Shown piece after piece: positions 1 to 11,660 of a stretch of DNA of 64,000 nucleotides. The position numbers and the translations under genes were made by a program. The notes under the pieces are model-generated. The model searched no databases. It had not been told where the DNA came from and saw only the letters and a list, made by a program, of their open reading frames with translations. This DNA comes from Vespa crabro (Eukaryota; Arthropoda; Insecta; Hymenoptera; Vespidae): NCBI RefSeq assembly GCF_910589235.1, contig NC_060962.1, positions 3,290,232-3,354,231 on the forward strand. The letters run 5' to 3'. Each line of letters opens with the position of its first letter. Position 1 is the first letter of the stretch.

Positions 1-305
1 GCTTATGGCAACGCGACGATCTTACAATTTCCTTAAAATTTATTTATTAAATATTTAACAGGAAAGAAAGAAAGAAAGTTAGAAAAAAAAAGGAAAAAAA
101 AGAAAAGGAATGAAAAAGAAAGATGAAAAAACAAAGCGTTTATATCAAAATAGAAATGATATGGTTCTAGCATTAGAAGTTGGATCGAAATAATGTACTT
201 TGTGAAAAACCTCACAGGCACAAAGAAAGAGTCTACAATCATCCAACAAGATTTCCCGCCTTTTTCTCTCCTTTTCCGAACCGTCGCGTACGCTTGCTTC
301 AGGGT

Positions 306-307
<2 letters not shown>
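1..307. other. AT-rich non-coding start of window
   Basis: There is no gene signal here. An A/G-only tract of AAAG and GAAAA units runs from about 61 to 133. The frames through the following CT array are translated repeat and carry no family signature. Confidence 0.6.
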
Positions 308-374
<67 letters not shown>

Positions 375-404
375 TTCTCTCTCTGCCTATCTATCTATCT
401 CTAT
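308..404. repeat. (CT)n passing into (CTAT)n microsatellite
   Basis: Nearly pure CT dinucleotides run to about 384, broken by one CTG and a few CTTT, then CTAT tetranucleotides continue to 404. The Ser-Leu reading frames over it are artefacts of the repeat. Confidence 0.95.
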
Positions 405-540
405 CTCCTTCATTCTCAACGCTTGCTCTTCATCCTCTTATCTTTGGAGTAGTACCAACTTTTAACTAGCGCAAAACAAAGGAGCTTTGGCACGTACTTG
501 CGGAACTATCTACTACTCTCCCAGTTTCTCTTCACCTCTC

Positions 541-574
541 CCTTTCCCTCCTTCCCTCTTTTCCCTTCCTCCCT

Positions 575-640
<66 letters not shown>
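541..640. repeat. Pyrimidine tract: CCCT/CCTT then (CT)n
   Basis: The tract is C/T-only. It begins with CCCT and CCTT units and becomes pure CT from about 580 to 638. Such homopyrimidine mirror repeats can form triplex (H-DNA) in vitro; nothing here shows that it does. Confidence 0.93.
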
Positions 641-642
<2 letters not shown>

Positions 643-866
643 AACCTTCTGTCGCACTCTGTCTTTCTTCCTTCTTTCTGTAGCTAACTCTCACCCTTTG
701 GCGCTGCATATTTTACGACTTCTTCGAAAGAAGGAAACTTGTAGCTGATCACAAGATCTACCTCCTACCATCTGCCTTGTGAGAATTAATGGTCTCGATA
801 CTCGTGGCTGTTCGACGAAAATGTCGAAATAAGATGAAGAGGTCGCGACTTTCCTTTCGTTCCTTC

Positions 867-1085
867 TCCTTCTCCTCTACCACCACTGCTTCCTCCTCCT
901 CCTCTTCTTCTTCTTCTTCTTCTTCTCCTTCTTCTTCTTCTTCTTCTTCTTCTTCTTCTTCTTCTTCTTCTTCTTCTTTCTCCTTGTCCTTGTCCTCCTC
1001 CTCCTCTTCTCTTCTTTCTTCCTTTCTTCGGTTCCCTTTCTCTATTACTTCACTCTCGTTATTCTCTTTTCTTCTTCTTCTTCCT
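867..1085. repeat. (TTC)n/(TCC)n trinucleotide block
   Basis: The trinucleotide block is densest at 905-978, with imperfect TCC/TTC flanks. It yields poly-Ser on the plus strand and poly-Glu on the minus strand. Both frames are repeat artefacts with no non-repetitive domain around them. Confidence 0.93.
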
Positions 1086-2201
1086 CTTTGGCTTTTACTT
1101 CGATGCACTTGGATTTATCGTCCTACAGCTTCACGAAACGCTGACCCGTTTAACGTCCCATCGTAGAATATTCCTAAGATTTATTGCCTTACCATAAGTC
1201 CCATTCTTTTATTGATTTTTTACTTTATTTCATTTTATTTCATTTTATTTCATTTTATTTCTTCGCTAGTCCGTCAAAGTGGATTCTTCGTTCATTCTTC
1301 GTTCTTCAATCTTTCAATCGTTGACATATTTATTTAAAAAAAAAAAAAAATAATAAAAAAGTAAAAAAAAGAAGAATGAAAAAGATTATCATGGATCGAA
1401 GTAATATTTTTAATTCGCCGTTCATCCTTCCGAAATGAAATCGAAATAATGAAGTATTTTTCAATTGCAACGATATGTATCGTAAGATAGATTTAATTAA
1501 TTTTTGCGATATCGATCAACCTCGTGTTATCGATGTAAAAATTATCGATGTATATTATCGATGGAAAAATATGTATTTACAAAAAATATGAATGAAAATG
1601 CACAGATACTTGCATATCTTTTAATCCAAATCTATTGTATTATTTAATACTATTCTTCCTTTTCATTATCAGTTCTTTTTTTAGAATATCCTCTTTCATT
1701 TCCGTGACTAGATATCTCCATTTCTTTGAACGTACATCCATGTAATATATCCATTCACGAGTTTTACAGTTTAAGTATTATAGCAGGTAGATGCCATTTT
1801 AGCTCGAGGCTTTGCAGCTAAAACCATTTTTATTAGCATTTTCCAAGCTCTCACGTCAAATTGCGACTTTCAGTTTTTTCATGAATTTCATTTGTAATTG
1901 TCAAAAAGAACAAAGCAAAAAGTTAGAAAAATTTTTGCTAGTCGACAAATGCGACTTTCATACGAAAACATTAATCTCCGAATGAAATGTCATAATATAA
2001 ACAAGTATATGTAAAAAAAGTTAATATGAGTAATTATTAAAAATACATTTTTTAATTAATAACCCTTATTAATAGTTCGTATTAAAGGAACCATATCGAG
2101 CTAAGTATTTTATAAACGTCAAACGGTTCAAATAATATGAAATTCTAAAAAGACAATTTTCAATGTGACTATCTGGCAAGTAATGCATAAAAAGAAAATA
2201 A

Positions 2202-2210
<9 letters not shown>
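1086..2210. other. AT-rich spacer with short A and ATTTC repeats
   Basis: A 10-bp period of alternating ATTTC and ATTTT runs at 1225-1262. A 15-base A run lies at 1336-1350. The rest is unique AT-rich sequence with frequent stops in all frames, and no gene is visible. Confidence 0.6.

Positions 2211-2240
<30 letters not shown>
2211..2240. repeat. (TA)n microsatellite between A runs
   Basis: About 15 TA units with one TACA interruption sit between two A-rich runs. Confidence 0.9.
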
Positions 2241-2241
<1 letters not shown>

Positions 2242-2386
2242 AAAAAAAAAATAAATAAAAAGAAGAAAAAAATAAAAAAGAACAGAGCAACATCAACGGA
2301 AACGAGAATATTTTTGTTTCCTTTCATTTGTTTTCCATCTCTGATAGGTCGTATCCATTACGGTTGGTCGATTCGTAGCTCACGTT

Positions 2387-2402
2387 CTACTACTACTAAT
2401 AC

Positions 2403-2452
<50 letters not shown>

Positions 2453-2460
2453 TTATTATT
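2387..2460. repeat. (CTA)n microsatellite
   Basis: About 24 CTA units include two AAT variants early and ATT units at the end. Similar CTA blocks occur at 59413-59537 and 60929-60990. Confidence 0.93.
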
Positions 2461-2852
2461 GGTAAGTAGTTCGAGCTATAAAATAGCATTCTAATGTAAG
2501 GCCGGAAAAGGTATATAAGTAAAAACATTGCCTTCTCGTTTTACAATCGGCCCGTGACTACTCTGAATATCTCTTACCTCCACGAGTCGTGATTATTTTC
2601 TTCATTTCTTTCTTTTCTTTTTCCTTTTTTTTTCTCTTTCTCTCTCTCTCTCTTCTACCCTCATTCGAATCGATAAAGTAAGTGAGAGTATCTCGTGGGG
2701 AGAGTTATATGAATCATAAATTATATTGAATATTCGTGGTATATTATACGCGTTCGTGCTTATTCCCTTCAGTAAAGTTATACATACTTTTGGTATCATA
2801 TTTCTCGACTAACTTAAAATCAATCGAGTATATATATATACGTATATATTAC

Positions 2853-2855
<3 letters not shown>

Positions 2856-2895
<40 letters not shown>
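2856..2895. repeat. (TA)n microsatellite
   Basis: About 20 TA units follow a shorter TATA-rich block with ACG interruptions at 2829-2850. Perfect self-complementarity makes it cruciform-prone. Confidence 0.92.
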
Positions 2896-2898
<3 letters not shown>

Positions 2899-4402
2899 TA
2901 TTATAATATGATATCAAAAGTGTGTGAAAAGAAAATCTAATGGATTCTTCTTAAAACGCAAGGAAAAATAGAAAAAAAAAAAAAACATATTGGAGCAAGA
3001 AGTAGGACAGTATAATATTTTATCGAAAAATTTAGTAAATATTTGTCGAAAATAATAGAAATGAAATCGTAGAAACTTATTTATCGTGATAATATTATGA
3101 ATTTACGATAATAGAAAATTTCTCTTCTCTATTCACGAAGAGTTCGAGGACGAAGAACGTGAGAATAGAGTTTCTACGAACGAAGTATATCAAGTGTTTT
3201 TCGAAAGTTCTAAGGACATATGGATTGTACTTAACATTAATGCTCAGAGACCATACGAAAGTTATTATCGATTCGTTTGTTCGACCAATAGAATAAGTTT
3301 ATGTTGTCAAAGAGAGCATTCTATCCAGACAATGAATATTCACGATTAATATTTCATTGTGTATATCGCGAATCTCGAAAATACAAAGTACGAGATTATT
3401 AAGTCTGTCTGCTCTTCAATCGAAATGAATCTCGAACAGATGGTCATCGAATGTCGATCGATCGAACAAACAAACGATATTTGATTCTACTCGGAACTTT
3501 TTTATCTAGTTTTATTATTGTCTGTGTTTACCTGGACCTTGTCAATGTCAGACAACAAGATAAATATATCGATAACAATGGTAAAAAGAAACTGATTGCT
3601 TTCATACAAATAAATAATAATTAAATAAAATGTATTATTGTAATGTTTCTTCCTTTTTCTTTTTTCTTTTTTTTTTATGAAATCAATAACTATAAAACAT
3701 ACTAGAGAAGAAACGTGAAAAGTTGATGTCATTTATGGTATTCAAGTTGATAGGTAATTTTCAACTTGAAACATTATCTGATATTTAATAATATCTGTCT
3801 TAAACTTTTGCTGTAAGCTCTTTGTAAAATACAGTTTCGCAGGTCACGGCTTAAGTGAGACAGGATTTAGTACGTTACCGATAATAAGGGTAAAATATTA
3901 CCAAGATAAAGACAATGGCGTGCTCGTTTATAACAGAAAATTGTAAATGATATAACAATAAATTAATAATAACTTGTATATAAGAATAATTATATTACAT
4001 GAAATGATGTCTGTAACACGATATATCTATTTATGAAGTTGATTGTAAAATTATGTCATTGATTAATAATAAATATTTGTAATAAAATCATCGAAATCAA
4101 CAATTAATTGTTTTGAGTAACAATTATCAAATAATGAACATTCTTATTATTGAATCCCAAAAAATCATATTGATCAATTTAAAAGCCAAATCATGAATAC
4201 TTCTATATAAAAAAAAAAAAAAAAAAAAAAAGAATGTAAATAGCATACGTATTATGTAGGATTAATTAGATATTTAAGATGATCGCAAACAAAGGAAGTA
4301 TCATAATAATGCTAGGTATCTATGTGATAAACGATTTCATGATAAAACTATTAATTCTATACATAAAATCGTTAAAAATAAATTTATGTCCCATTATCTA
4401 CG
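2896..4402. other. AT-rich unique spacer
   Basis: This is unique sequence without long open frames. A slightly GC-richer part at 3120-3480 contains repeated GATCGA-type words but no exon signals. A 23-base A run lies at 4209-4231. No gene is visible. Confidence 0.55.
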
Positions 4403-4424
4403 AAAGAGAAAAAGATAGAGAGAG

Positions 4425-4461
<37 letters not shown>

Positions 4462-4506
4462 GAGAGAGAGAGAGAGAAAAAAAGGGAGAGAGAGAGAGAG
4501 AGAGAA
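4403..4506. repeat. (GA)n purine tract
   Basis: About 100 bp of purine strand, mostly GA units with AAAAAAGGG interruptions near 4456 and 4478. Confidence 0.93.
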
Positions 4507-4656
4507 ATGTATTAATTAAAATTTTAATAAAGTTATCGGTAAATGGAAAGAAATCTATAACCTAAATTCAATCTTTTATAACTCATCCTTCCGTGTCTGG
4601 TCTCGTTCGTCAACTTGAAGGGATTCAAGAGAAAAGATGATAAAAATATTAGAGAC

Positions 4657-4732
4657 GAAAGAAAAGAAAAGAAAAGAAAAGAAAAAAAAAGAAAAAGAGA
4701 GAGAAAAAATAGAAAGGAAAAAAGAAAAAAGA
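4657..4732. repeat. GAAAA-unit purine tract
   Basis: GAAAA pentamers degrade into mixed A/G sequence. This A-rich, G-punctuated style recurs throughout the window, for example at 25501-25615 and 51858-51985. Confidence 0.88.
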
Positions 4733-5286
4733 TATTTTTATCTATAGATTGAAATCGTTATAATGATTCGCCGGTCCGTATATTTACCGGTTATCGGGAA
4801 TACTTTATAACGCTGGATGTTCCGCTTATAAAGTTCATTAATCCCATTTCAATGAAAGTTTCGAACAATGGCTGTGGGATACGTCGTCTGTCCTTTCTCA
4901 AGCTTTCCTTCTTCCACTACTTCTTCGTCGATCGATTTCAGCAAGTTCCACTTTTCTCTACATACCGTCATAAGTCATTGTCAGTCATTCTATCTGTTCT
5001 TATGTTCTATTCGTTAACCATACACTCGAAATTAACGAACGTGATATTAGAAACTCGTAACGACATAGTCATTGTAGAACAATGTGATATAATTTTTTTT
5101 TGTCTTTCTTTTCTTTTTTTTTCAAAAAAAATTCTATATACTTCTATAATTAAACGATCTAACTTCTATAATTAAATTTTATTTTTATCTATATTACATT
5201 ATTAAACGTCCGAAATATCTTTTTCTTCATTGACAATTAATTATTCACAATTACTCAAATAATAACATATAATGATGATTATAATC

Positions 5287-5372
<86 letters not shown>
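5287..5372. repeat. (AAT)n microsatellite
   Basis: About 28 uninterrupted AAT units. It is among the longest trinucleotide arrays here, together with 62822-62897. Confidence 0.95.
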
Positions 5373-6070
5373 CTCTCTAACAATGTACAGAATTTTCAAT
5401 ATTAATTATTAATATGTCGAAAGTAGATACCATTTGTTACATTTATCCCAACGGAATAGAATATTCTACAAAGCTTAGGAAATGAAAGGACCTGTATATA
5501 TGCAGCTTTATTTGCACGCGTCCAAGGCGGATGCTTCATAAGCGCGCTCTACAAGTGATTCATTTAAACAATATTAACATCATCATGTTTCATATTGTCG
5601 AGTTATAATTTATATAATGTTAATATCGAAGACATTTTAATAGATGACAAATTATGTGTCTAATGGATATAATGAGTGTATAAAAAATTATGAAAATAAA
5701 AAGTATACATAGACATGTATACTACATACGCGCGCGCACCTACGAGTAAAATAATACTTTAGCAACAATTATATTTATTTCTATAATATAAAGTAATCAA
5801 ACAATTAGTTCACGTTGAAATTTAAAGTAATAATTTTTATACAATAATTATAACACATAGATATCGTCATAAACTTTTATTTATATAACAATTAAAAGAA
5901 TTCTTTTATTATGATATAAAAAATTAATTATAGTAAAAAAAATTTTTATTATAACGCGATATCATAATTCATTAAGAATTAAAATAATTAGAATAATTTG
6001 TTATAGTTTAATCGTTCGAAAAGAAATAAAAGAAGAGTAAAAAAAAAAAAAAGAAAAAGAAGAGTTTACA
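5373..6070. other. AT-rich spacer with short CG-alternating run
   Basis: Unique AT-rich sequence with no gene. An alternating CG run lies at 5731-5738, and a GCGCGC motif occurs nearby at 5543-5546 in weaker form. Confidence 0.5.
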
Positions 6071-6076
6071 AAATTA

Positions 6077-6346
6077 ATGGAAGTTGCAATAAATTTATTT
6101 TATCGACGGCACGCTCGCGTTTTAGAAGTAAAAGCCACAGAGCTCGATAGCATCCACTCTGCGGCAGTTGTAATCCTCGAGTTCAAGGGAAACTCGCAAC
6201 CTGATTCAGATTCAATTTACCGGATTGCTAACAGACTGTCCTGTTTTGTTTACAAGCGTATCCTCCCGATCGTTCGGCTACGCTTCTTCCGATTACGCGC
6301 GATTTTTAATCCGACGAGACGCCTCGAACCTTTCAAAATTGGATAA
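6077..6346 (+). other. Unique GC-richer island with 89-codon ATG frame; exon or conserved non-coding candidate
   Basis: The frame starts at a true ATG after an A-rich run and stays open for 89 codons, ending at TAA. The predicted peptide is basic (several Arg-rich clusters near the C-terminus), has no signal peptide or membrane segment, and matches no family I recognise. The island is clearly less AT-rich than its surroundings and is free of simple repeats. A short inverted repeat (CGAGTT with AACTCG) sits near 6178-6197. An open frame of this length in GC-richer DNA can occur by chance, so a conserved non-coding element is at least as likely as an exon. Confidence 0.15.
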
Positions 6347-7320
6347 TCGGAAATTGCGATCGACGTAGCAGTGTTCGATTAACTTACAGATGAATTTAAT
6401 TCATCGCGCTTGCCGAAAAAAATGATAACTTTTACTCTCATTTGTATATGATTTCAATCCTTTTTTTTTTCTTCTTTTCGTTTTCTTTTTTTTTCTTTCT
6501 TCCATCGATCTATTCAATAATCTACATGCACGACGAGCCTCTAATTGAAATTATAATATAAAGTAAAATATGATAAAATACGTAGTACGAATTATGCAAA
6601 ATAGAAACAACGTTAGAATGAATAAACAAACGAAGACATTTTAAAGATACAATTTTTCGAGGTAATATTTTTGTTTTTTACTATTTTCTTTTTTTTTTTT
6701 GATAACTTATTAAATTATTATATTAATTATTTAATAAAACACTGCAATGCAATCGACCTTATTCAAAAACTCAAGTTCTCAACTTTATTTTTTATTATAA
6801 TTCGAATCGTTTATTTTACATTAAATAAATATATATTTTACATTAAATAAATAAAAGTATACATATTAGATTGAAATATTTAAGGATTTAAATTTGAAGT
6901 AATTAAAAAATATTAATGATAATAATTAATAATATTGTTAAAAGAAAAACCAAAATTCTTTTTTTCTTTTTTAACAACAAATTTGATAAACACTAATATA
7001 ATAGTAAGATAAAAGTAATTACATTTTAATCAAAATAGATGACAAATATACATAGGTGAACGTAAATAAGTATTATTAATTAATATTTAATACTATTTAT
7101 ATATTTATTTATTCCTTTTAATAAATTTTATTCAATGATTATATATCAATTATAAAACTCTGCGATCGACGTGGTTGTCAATAATAATAAAAAAAAAAAT
7201 TTCTTTCTCTTCTTAACATTGACCTAAATCGATCAATAATTACTTTTCGAAAGTTCAAACGTTTAGTATACATTTAACGGTATCTGAAAGTGCTCTAGGG
7301 CAATCCAAGGAAGTCTAATT
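6347..7320. other. AT-rich spacer with short tandem duplication
   Basis: An approximately 19-bp word (ATTTTACATTAAATAAATA) occurs at 6813-6831 and again at 6835-6853, giving a 22-bp period. The rest is AT-rich with many stops, and no gene is seen. Confidence 0.6.
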
Positions 7321-7327
7321 TTAACGA

Positions 7328-7360
<33 letters not shown>

Positions 7361-7380
7361 CCTCTCTCTCTCTCTCTCCT
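7328..7380. repeat. (CT)n microsatellite
   Basis: CT units with two short interruptions (CTTT and CCCT). Confidence 0.93.
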
Positions 7381-7465
7381 CATCTCGAAGCTTTTCTTTT
7401 TTATTCCATCAATAAAACTTCGTTCTCGCAAACGTAAAAACTGTTTTTAATTTACGATTGGTAAC

Positions 7466-7512
7466 AACGACGACGACGATGACGACGACGACAAAGACGA
7501 CGAAGACGACGG
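7466..7512. repeat. (GAC)n microsatellite
   Basis: GAC units with ATG and AAA variants encode a Thr-rich stretch in one frame. GAC is much rarer than AT or GA repeats in this window; the only similar block is the GTC run at 49427-49447. Confidence 0.88.
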
Positions 7513-7661
7513 TTGCCGTGGTAAAAGTCTGTGTTTTAATTAACGTGAGGTATATTTCGTATGTCTGCAACGATACGCAGCTTTTAAAATTCTTGAGTGT
7601 ATTGCCAATAAAATCGTTTTACCAGCTCTTTCTTTTTCAACTATACTACCCCTTTTTCGTT

Positions 7662-7663
<2 letters not shown>

Positions 7664-7721
<58 letters not shown>

Positions 7722-7750
7722 ATCTCCCTCTCTCTTTTTCTTTCTCTCTT
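7664..7750. repeat. (CT)n microsatellite
   Basis: Pure CT runs from about 7664 to 7718, then interrupted CT and TTTC sequence continues to 7750. Confidence 0.93.
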
Positions 7751-7882
7751 CGAAACTGATGGTGAACGATGTTTGAAGAGCAACTCGAAACGACGGAAAC
7801 GTTAATTAAAATTCAGATGGCGCAGATTGGAGAAAATTTTATTTTCATCCCAAAAAAATTTCTCGTAATGGATAATCTAAGT

Positions 7883-8194
7883 CAGGGATTCTCAAAGTGG
7901 GATACGCCGTTAAAACTTGAAGGTACACGCCGTAGTGGAACGAAACTTAAAAAAGAAAAAAAAAGAAAAAAAAAGAAAAAAAAGAAGAAATTTAAAAAAT
8001 TTATTCCATAGAGTCTATATCTCTCGATATACTCCTGAAGTAGTACAAGATTAAACCTTTTGAGACATTCTGTATGTCATTGACGAATATAATTAGCACT
8101 ATAATTATAATTTTATTTCCTTACACAAAGGATACACCAATTACATACACATTTTTAAGGAGTTATATGAAGCATAAAAGAATGAGAATCCCTG
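7883..8194. mobile_element. Non-autonomous hAT-type transposon (MITE), 312 bp
   Basis: The left end begins CAGGGATTCTCA and the right end is its exact reverse complement, giving a 12-bp perfect terminal inverted repeat. CAGnGnTTCTCA ends are typical of hAT elements. The flanks 7875-7882 and 8195-8202 read ATCTAAGT and GTCTAATA. They share the internal TCTAA, as expected for a decayed 8-bp hAT target duplication with central TA. Just inside the left end a TACGCCGT word recurs (7903-7910, and as TACACGCCGT at 7924-7933), like hAT subterminal transposase-binding repeats. The interior is short, A/G-rich at 7945-7990 and lacks a transposase frame, so the element would depend on a transposase encoded elsewhere. 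The small frames crossing it are not genes. Confidence 0.72.
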
Positions 8195-8202
8195 GTCTAA
8201 TA

Positions 8203-8870
8203 ATAAGTAAATCAAAAAAACAGGGAAAGAGAGAGAGAGAATGTGTGTGCAATAAAAATTTATGCATTGGATATACCTTCGTTTTCGTTGTACTTTCAAT
8301 TCCCCCTCCCTCCCAATCCTTCTTTGTCTCTCTCGTTTCTATTTACTACCAAATTTTTTTCCTCTCTTTTTTTTCTCACTCTAAAAACAAAACAAAATCT
8401 ATCCACTTTTTTGACTAATTATGAAGAGAAATAAATATATAAATAATAGAAATATCAAAACTTTATAATAAAAAAAAAAAATTTTGGGAAAACAATTTCA
8501 TTTGTAATAATATTGACTTATTTTAATTGTATGTATGTGTGTGTGTATGTGAGTTTGATACGTGAAAATATTATCTTGATACATAATAAAAACATTATAT
8601 GATAAGTTTCAAATTTCAAATAAAAAGGTGAAACGAACAAATAACGATTTATTCATTAATTTCTATTCCACGTTGCATTGAATTTCGGAGAACTTAAATA
8701 AGGCAATGATTCAATTGGGGCATGAAAAAAAGATGGAATAAATGTATCCATTTCTTTACTTCAGTAAATTGTTTCGATTAAATACTATCCATCGCGAAGT
8801 CCGAAATGGAAAATAGAGAATGGTAGGAGGTAACATGCCAACGGGAGAAAGAACAAAGGCTTTTAAGAAT
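8203..8870. other. AT-rich spacer after the MITE
   Basis: A small GAGA block lies at 8228-8240, a C/T-rich patch at 8300-8380 and a GT-rich patch near 8530-8553. Short frames over the C/T patch have repeat-like Ser/Phe/Leu composition. No gene is seen. Confidence 0.5.
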
Positions 8871-8972
8871 CCGAAAAAAAGAGAAAGACAGGCAAACGGA
8901 GATAGAGAGAGAGAAAGAGAAAGAGAGCGAGGGAGGGAGAGAGAGAGAGAAGAAGAGAAGAAAATAGAGGGA
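8871..8972. repeat. GA-rich purine tract
   Basis: About 100 bp of mostly purine strand, GA with GGGA and GAAGA variants. Confidence 0.9.
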
Positions 8973-9910
8973 CAGATATAAAGAAAAGAGTAAAGTAAAC
9001 TATAGTCATGAACGTGATAAACGAGACAGACTTCCGTAGAAGAAAATTCGAAGAATAGGAGATTATAGGAAAGGATAGAAAAGGAACGAAGATAAAGCCG
9101 CAATCGAAGATTCCATGAAAAAAGATCACTCGGCAGAATCTATAAAAGTCCGAAACGAAAATGGAGCGATTTTCTTTTATCAGCCATTGTACGACTCAAT
9201 CCCAAATTGGTAACAACTAAACTCATGAATTATGAAATATCCCTTCGGAGGAAGAATATTTGATTAACTGATTAACTAATCGATTGTCTGTGATTAAAGA
9301 AATCGTATTAATCGCTAAATAAATAACAAATTCGTACTGTAATACGATAGTGATATAGTAATCCGAAAAATTTTGTTAACAAGTTAAACGTTAATAATGA
9401 AATAAATGCCTTTGTTAGATGCGGCAAAAAACCGTCACAAGTATCAAAGCAACGTTAACAATTTCGCCAATTGACGTCATCCCCTGCAGTGAATTTGTTA
9501 ACAGAGATTTATTAATTTTTTTTCAATATATATTATTTCCTTTTTTTTCATTTCTATTTCATATTTTTTTATCAATTAACAAATAGGTATTTTGTAAAAT
9601 AAAGGATCAGTATATTGGTTGAATATTTTATTCAATACAAATAATTAAGCGTCTGGTTTTGATTTTCACTTACTTTAGGTATTGATTTTCTTATTATAAA
9701 CATTAATCATTTATTTTAGATAAAAGTTTTATTTAAATAAAAATCTTTTTAATTTGATCAAATATTGGAAACTATTGATCCAATAAATAGCAAAAATTTC
9801 ATTGCTTTCTTTTGTTTTCTTTGTATAGTTTATCTTTAGAAGAAACATCATGACTTTGAACTCGACTCTACCATCAGCGAAATCGGAATTTTCTTTTTCT
9901 CGATAATTTT
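8973..9910. other. AT-rich unique spacer
   Basis: Mostly AT-rich and unique. A TATAAAAG word occurs at 9141-9148 but has no initiator at the proper distance. A GC-richer patch lies at 9420-9495. No gene is seen. Confidence 0.5.
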
Positions 9911-9913
9911 CTT

Positions 9914-9968
<55 letters not shown>
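9911..9968. repeat. (CT)n microsatellite with TTTC edges
   Basis: CT units are flanked on both sides by CTTT units. Confidence 0.92.
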
Positions 9969-9969
<1 letters not shown>

Positions 9970-10142
9970 GACATTTTCCATAACATAAGCTCGAGACAAG
10001 AGTAGGAGGGTTTATGACGGGCAATAACAAGGTGCGATTACCGCCCAAGTAAAATCAGCTGAGAAAAGCCTGAGGATGTCGCAATTTGCGGAGCTTTTAT
10101 GCGCATCTCGCGCACTTGGTACGTCCATAGTGTCGTATCATG

Positions 10143-10340
10143 AGGAAAGAAGATAGAGAGAAAAAGAGAGAGAGAGAAAGAGAGAGAGAAAGAAAGAGAG
10201 AGAAACAGAGAGAGAGAAAGAGAGAGAGAGAGTAAGAGATGAGAAGTAAAGACGAAGACGAAGACAAAGACAATGAAGAAAACGTATAAGGAGATGGAAA
10301 GGAAAATTTAAAGGCAAGAGAAGGTAAGAGAAGGCTCGTC
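10143..10340. repeat. GA-rich purine tract
   Basis: GA-dominated up to 10248, then degenerate A/G sequence with GACGAAGACAAAGAC-like words to about 10340. Confidence 0.88.
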
Positions 10341-11620
10341 TGGAAAATCCAACTCTTGTTCTAAATTGCTTTGGCCGTGAAAGTCATCAGACTAAATCCT
10401 TAGGATCAAGGAATGCCTAATTCTATTTCCGTCGAGTAACGAACAATCTTTCTTTTGTCAAAAAATCGATTAAAAGGCGTCGAAATAGAGATATGTTGAA
10501 AAGTGCCATTGTAGTTTTGACTCGTAGATACCAACGGCAGATGACAGTGGAGTACCAAGTTGAAATGTCGGAAGTACAGTAAATTTTATCCCTTTTCCGT
10601 TTCCACGACACTTCGTTACACCTCGTTGCTCGTTACTCTCCGAGAAAGGGCTGAGAGACAAATACCAAAAGAGGGAAGAAAAAAAGAAAAAAGAAAAAAG
10701 AAAAAAAGAAAAAAGAAAAAAAACTTGCCGTGTTCTTGACGTTCTTTTCCTAAATGAGAAAGATAAATCATTTGTTTCCCTTTGTTTTGATTTGTTTTGT
10801 TTCATTTTGTTATTGTTTCACTGATATATACATATATATTTTAATCTTCTCAAATTCTCGACGATTCACTTTGTCTATTATCGATTTACTACTTTTAATT
10901 CAATATTAATTAATTATTATCTAAAAATGATAAGATTAATATAGGTTGACAAAAGAAACGAAATATGATGATTAGAGTATCGTGATAAGTTTAAATACAT
11001 ACAACAAAAGAATTAGCAAAAGAATTAAATTTTACTTTAATAATATTTAATATCATATATTTTTCAATCGGTTTATCGTTTAACAAGTGTTCCAATTAAA
11101 ATGAAGGTTATTTATTAGAATTATTTATAAATTTATAATCGTCATCTGTATATTTAATATATACATTTAATAGCATTAAATTAATAATCGTTCATTCAAA
11201 TAAAAATATTATTATGTACGATTTTTATAAATATAAAAATATTAAAAATTTCGTTTGCTTTGTTTAGTCAGTTACATGTGAAACTAGGTGAAAATTTTCG
11301 ATAAATAAATAATTATTGCGAGGAGGAAGAGAAGAAGGGAAGAGATTTATCTTAATAATAGTAATAACAATATCGGTAATAGTAAATATCGGTTTCCATG
11401 CGACAAATTCTACATTCGTACGAAATTCAAATTTCATATAATCTGATGCAACGTGGCTTATGCATAAAGTATAAAAGGAACATGGAAAGAAGAATATTGA
11501 AAGATTTAGATGTAGATATCGATATACAATAAAAGATAAAAATCAATTGTAAATCGTATACGAATTTAAATTGTAAATGTATCAGCTGATTTCCATACTC
11601 ATCAATTATATCATAGTTAT
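10341..11620. other. Mixed unique spacer
   Basis: 10341-10660 is less AT-rich. A GAAAAA purine tract spans 10670-10725. The remainder to 11620 is strongly AT-rich with no long frames. No gene is supported. Confidence 0.5.
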
Positions 11621-11621
11621 G

Positions 11622-11623
<2 letters not shown>

Positions 11624-11660
<37 letters not shown>
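11624..11660. repeat. (AT)n microsatellite
   Basis: About 17 AT units followed by ACAT and a T run. Confidence 0.93.

Noticed and set aside
758..1108. Glu-rich 116-codon frame on the minus strand
   Set aside because: It is the translation of the TTC/TCC microsatellite; flanking codons show no domain.
2476..2519. TATAAAAT and TATATAAG words
   Set aside because: No initiator at the right spacing and such words are expected in AT-rich DNA.
9141..9148. TATA-box word TATAAAAG
   Set aside because: The nearest initiator-like TCAGCC is about 41 bp from the TATA word, not the usual 30, and no exon follows.
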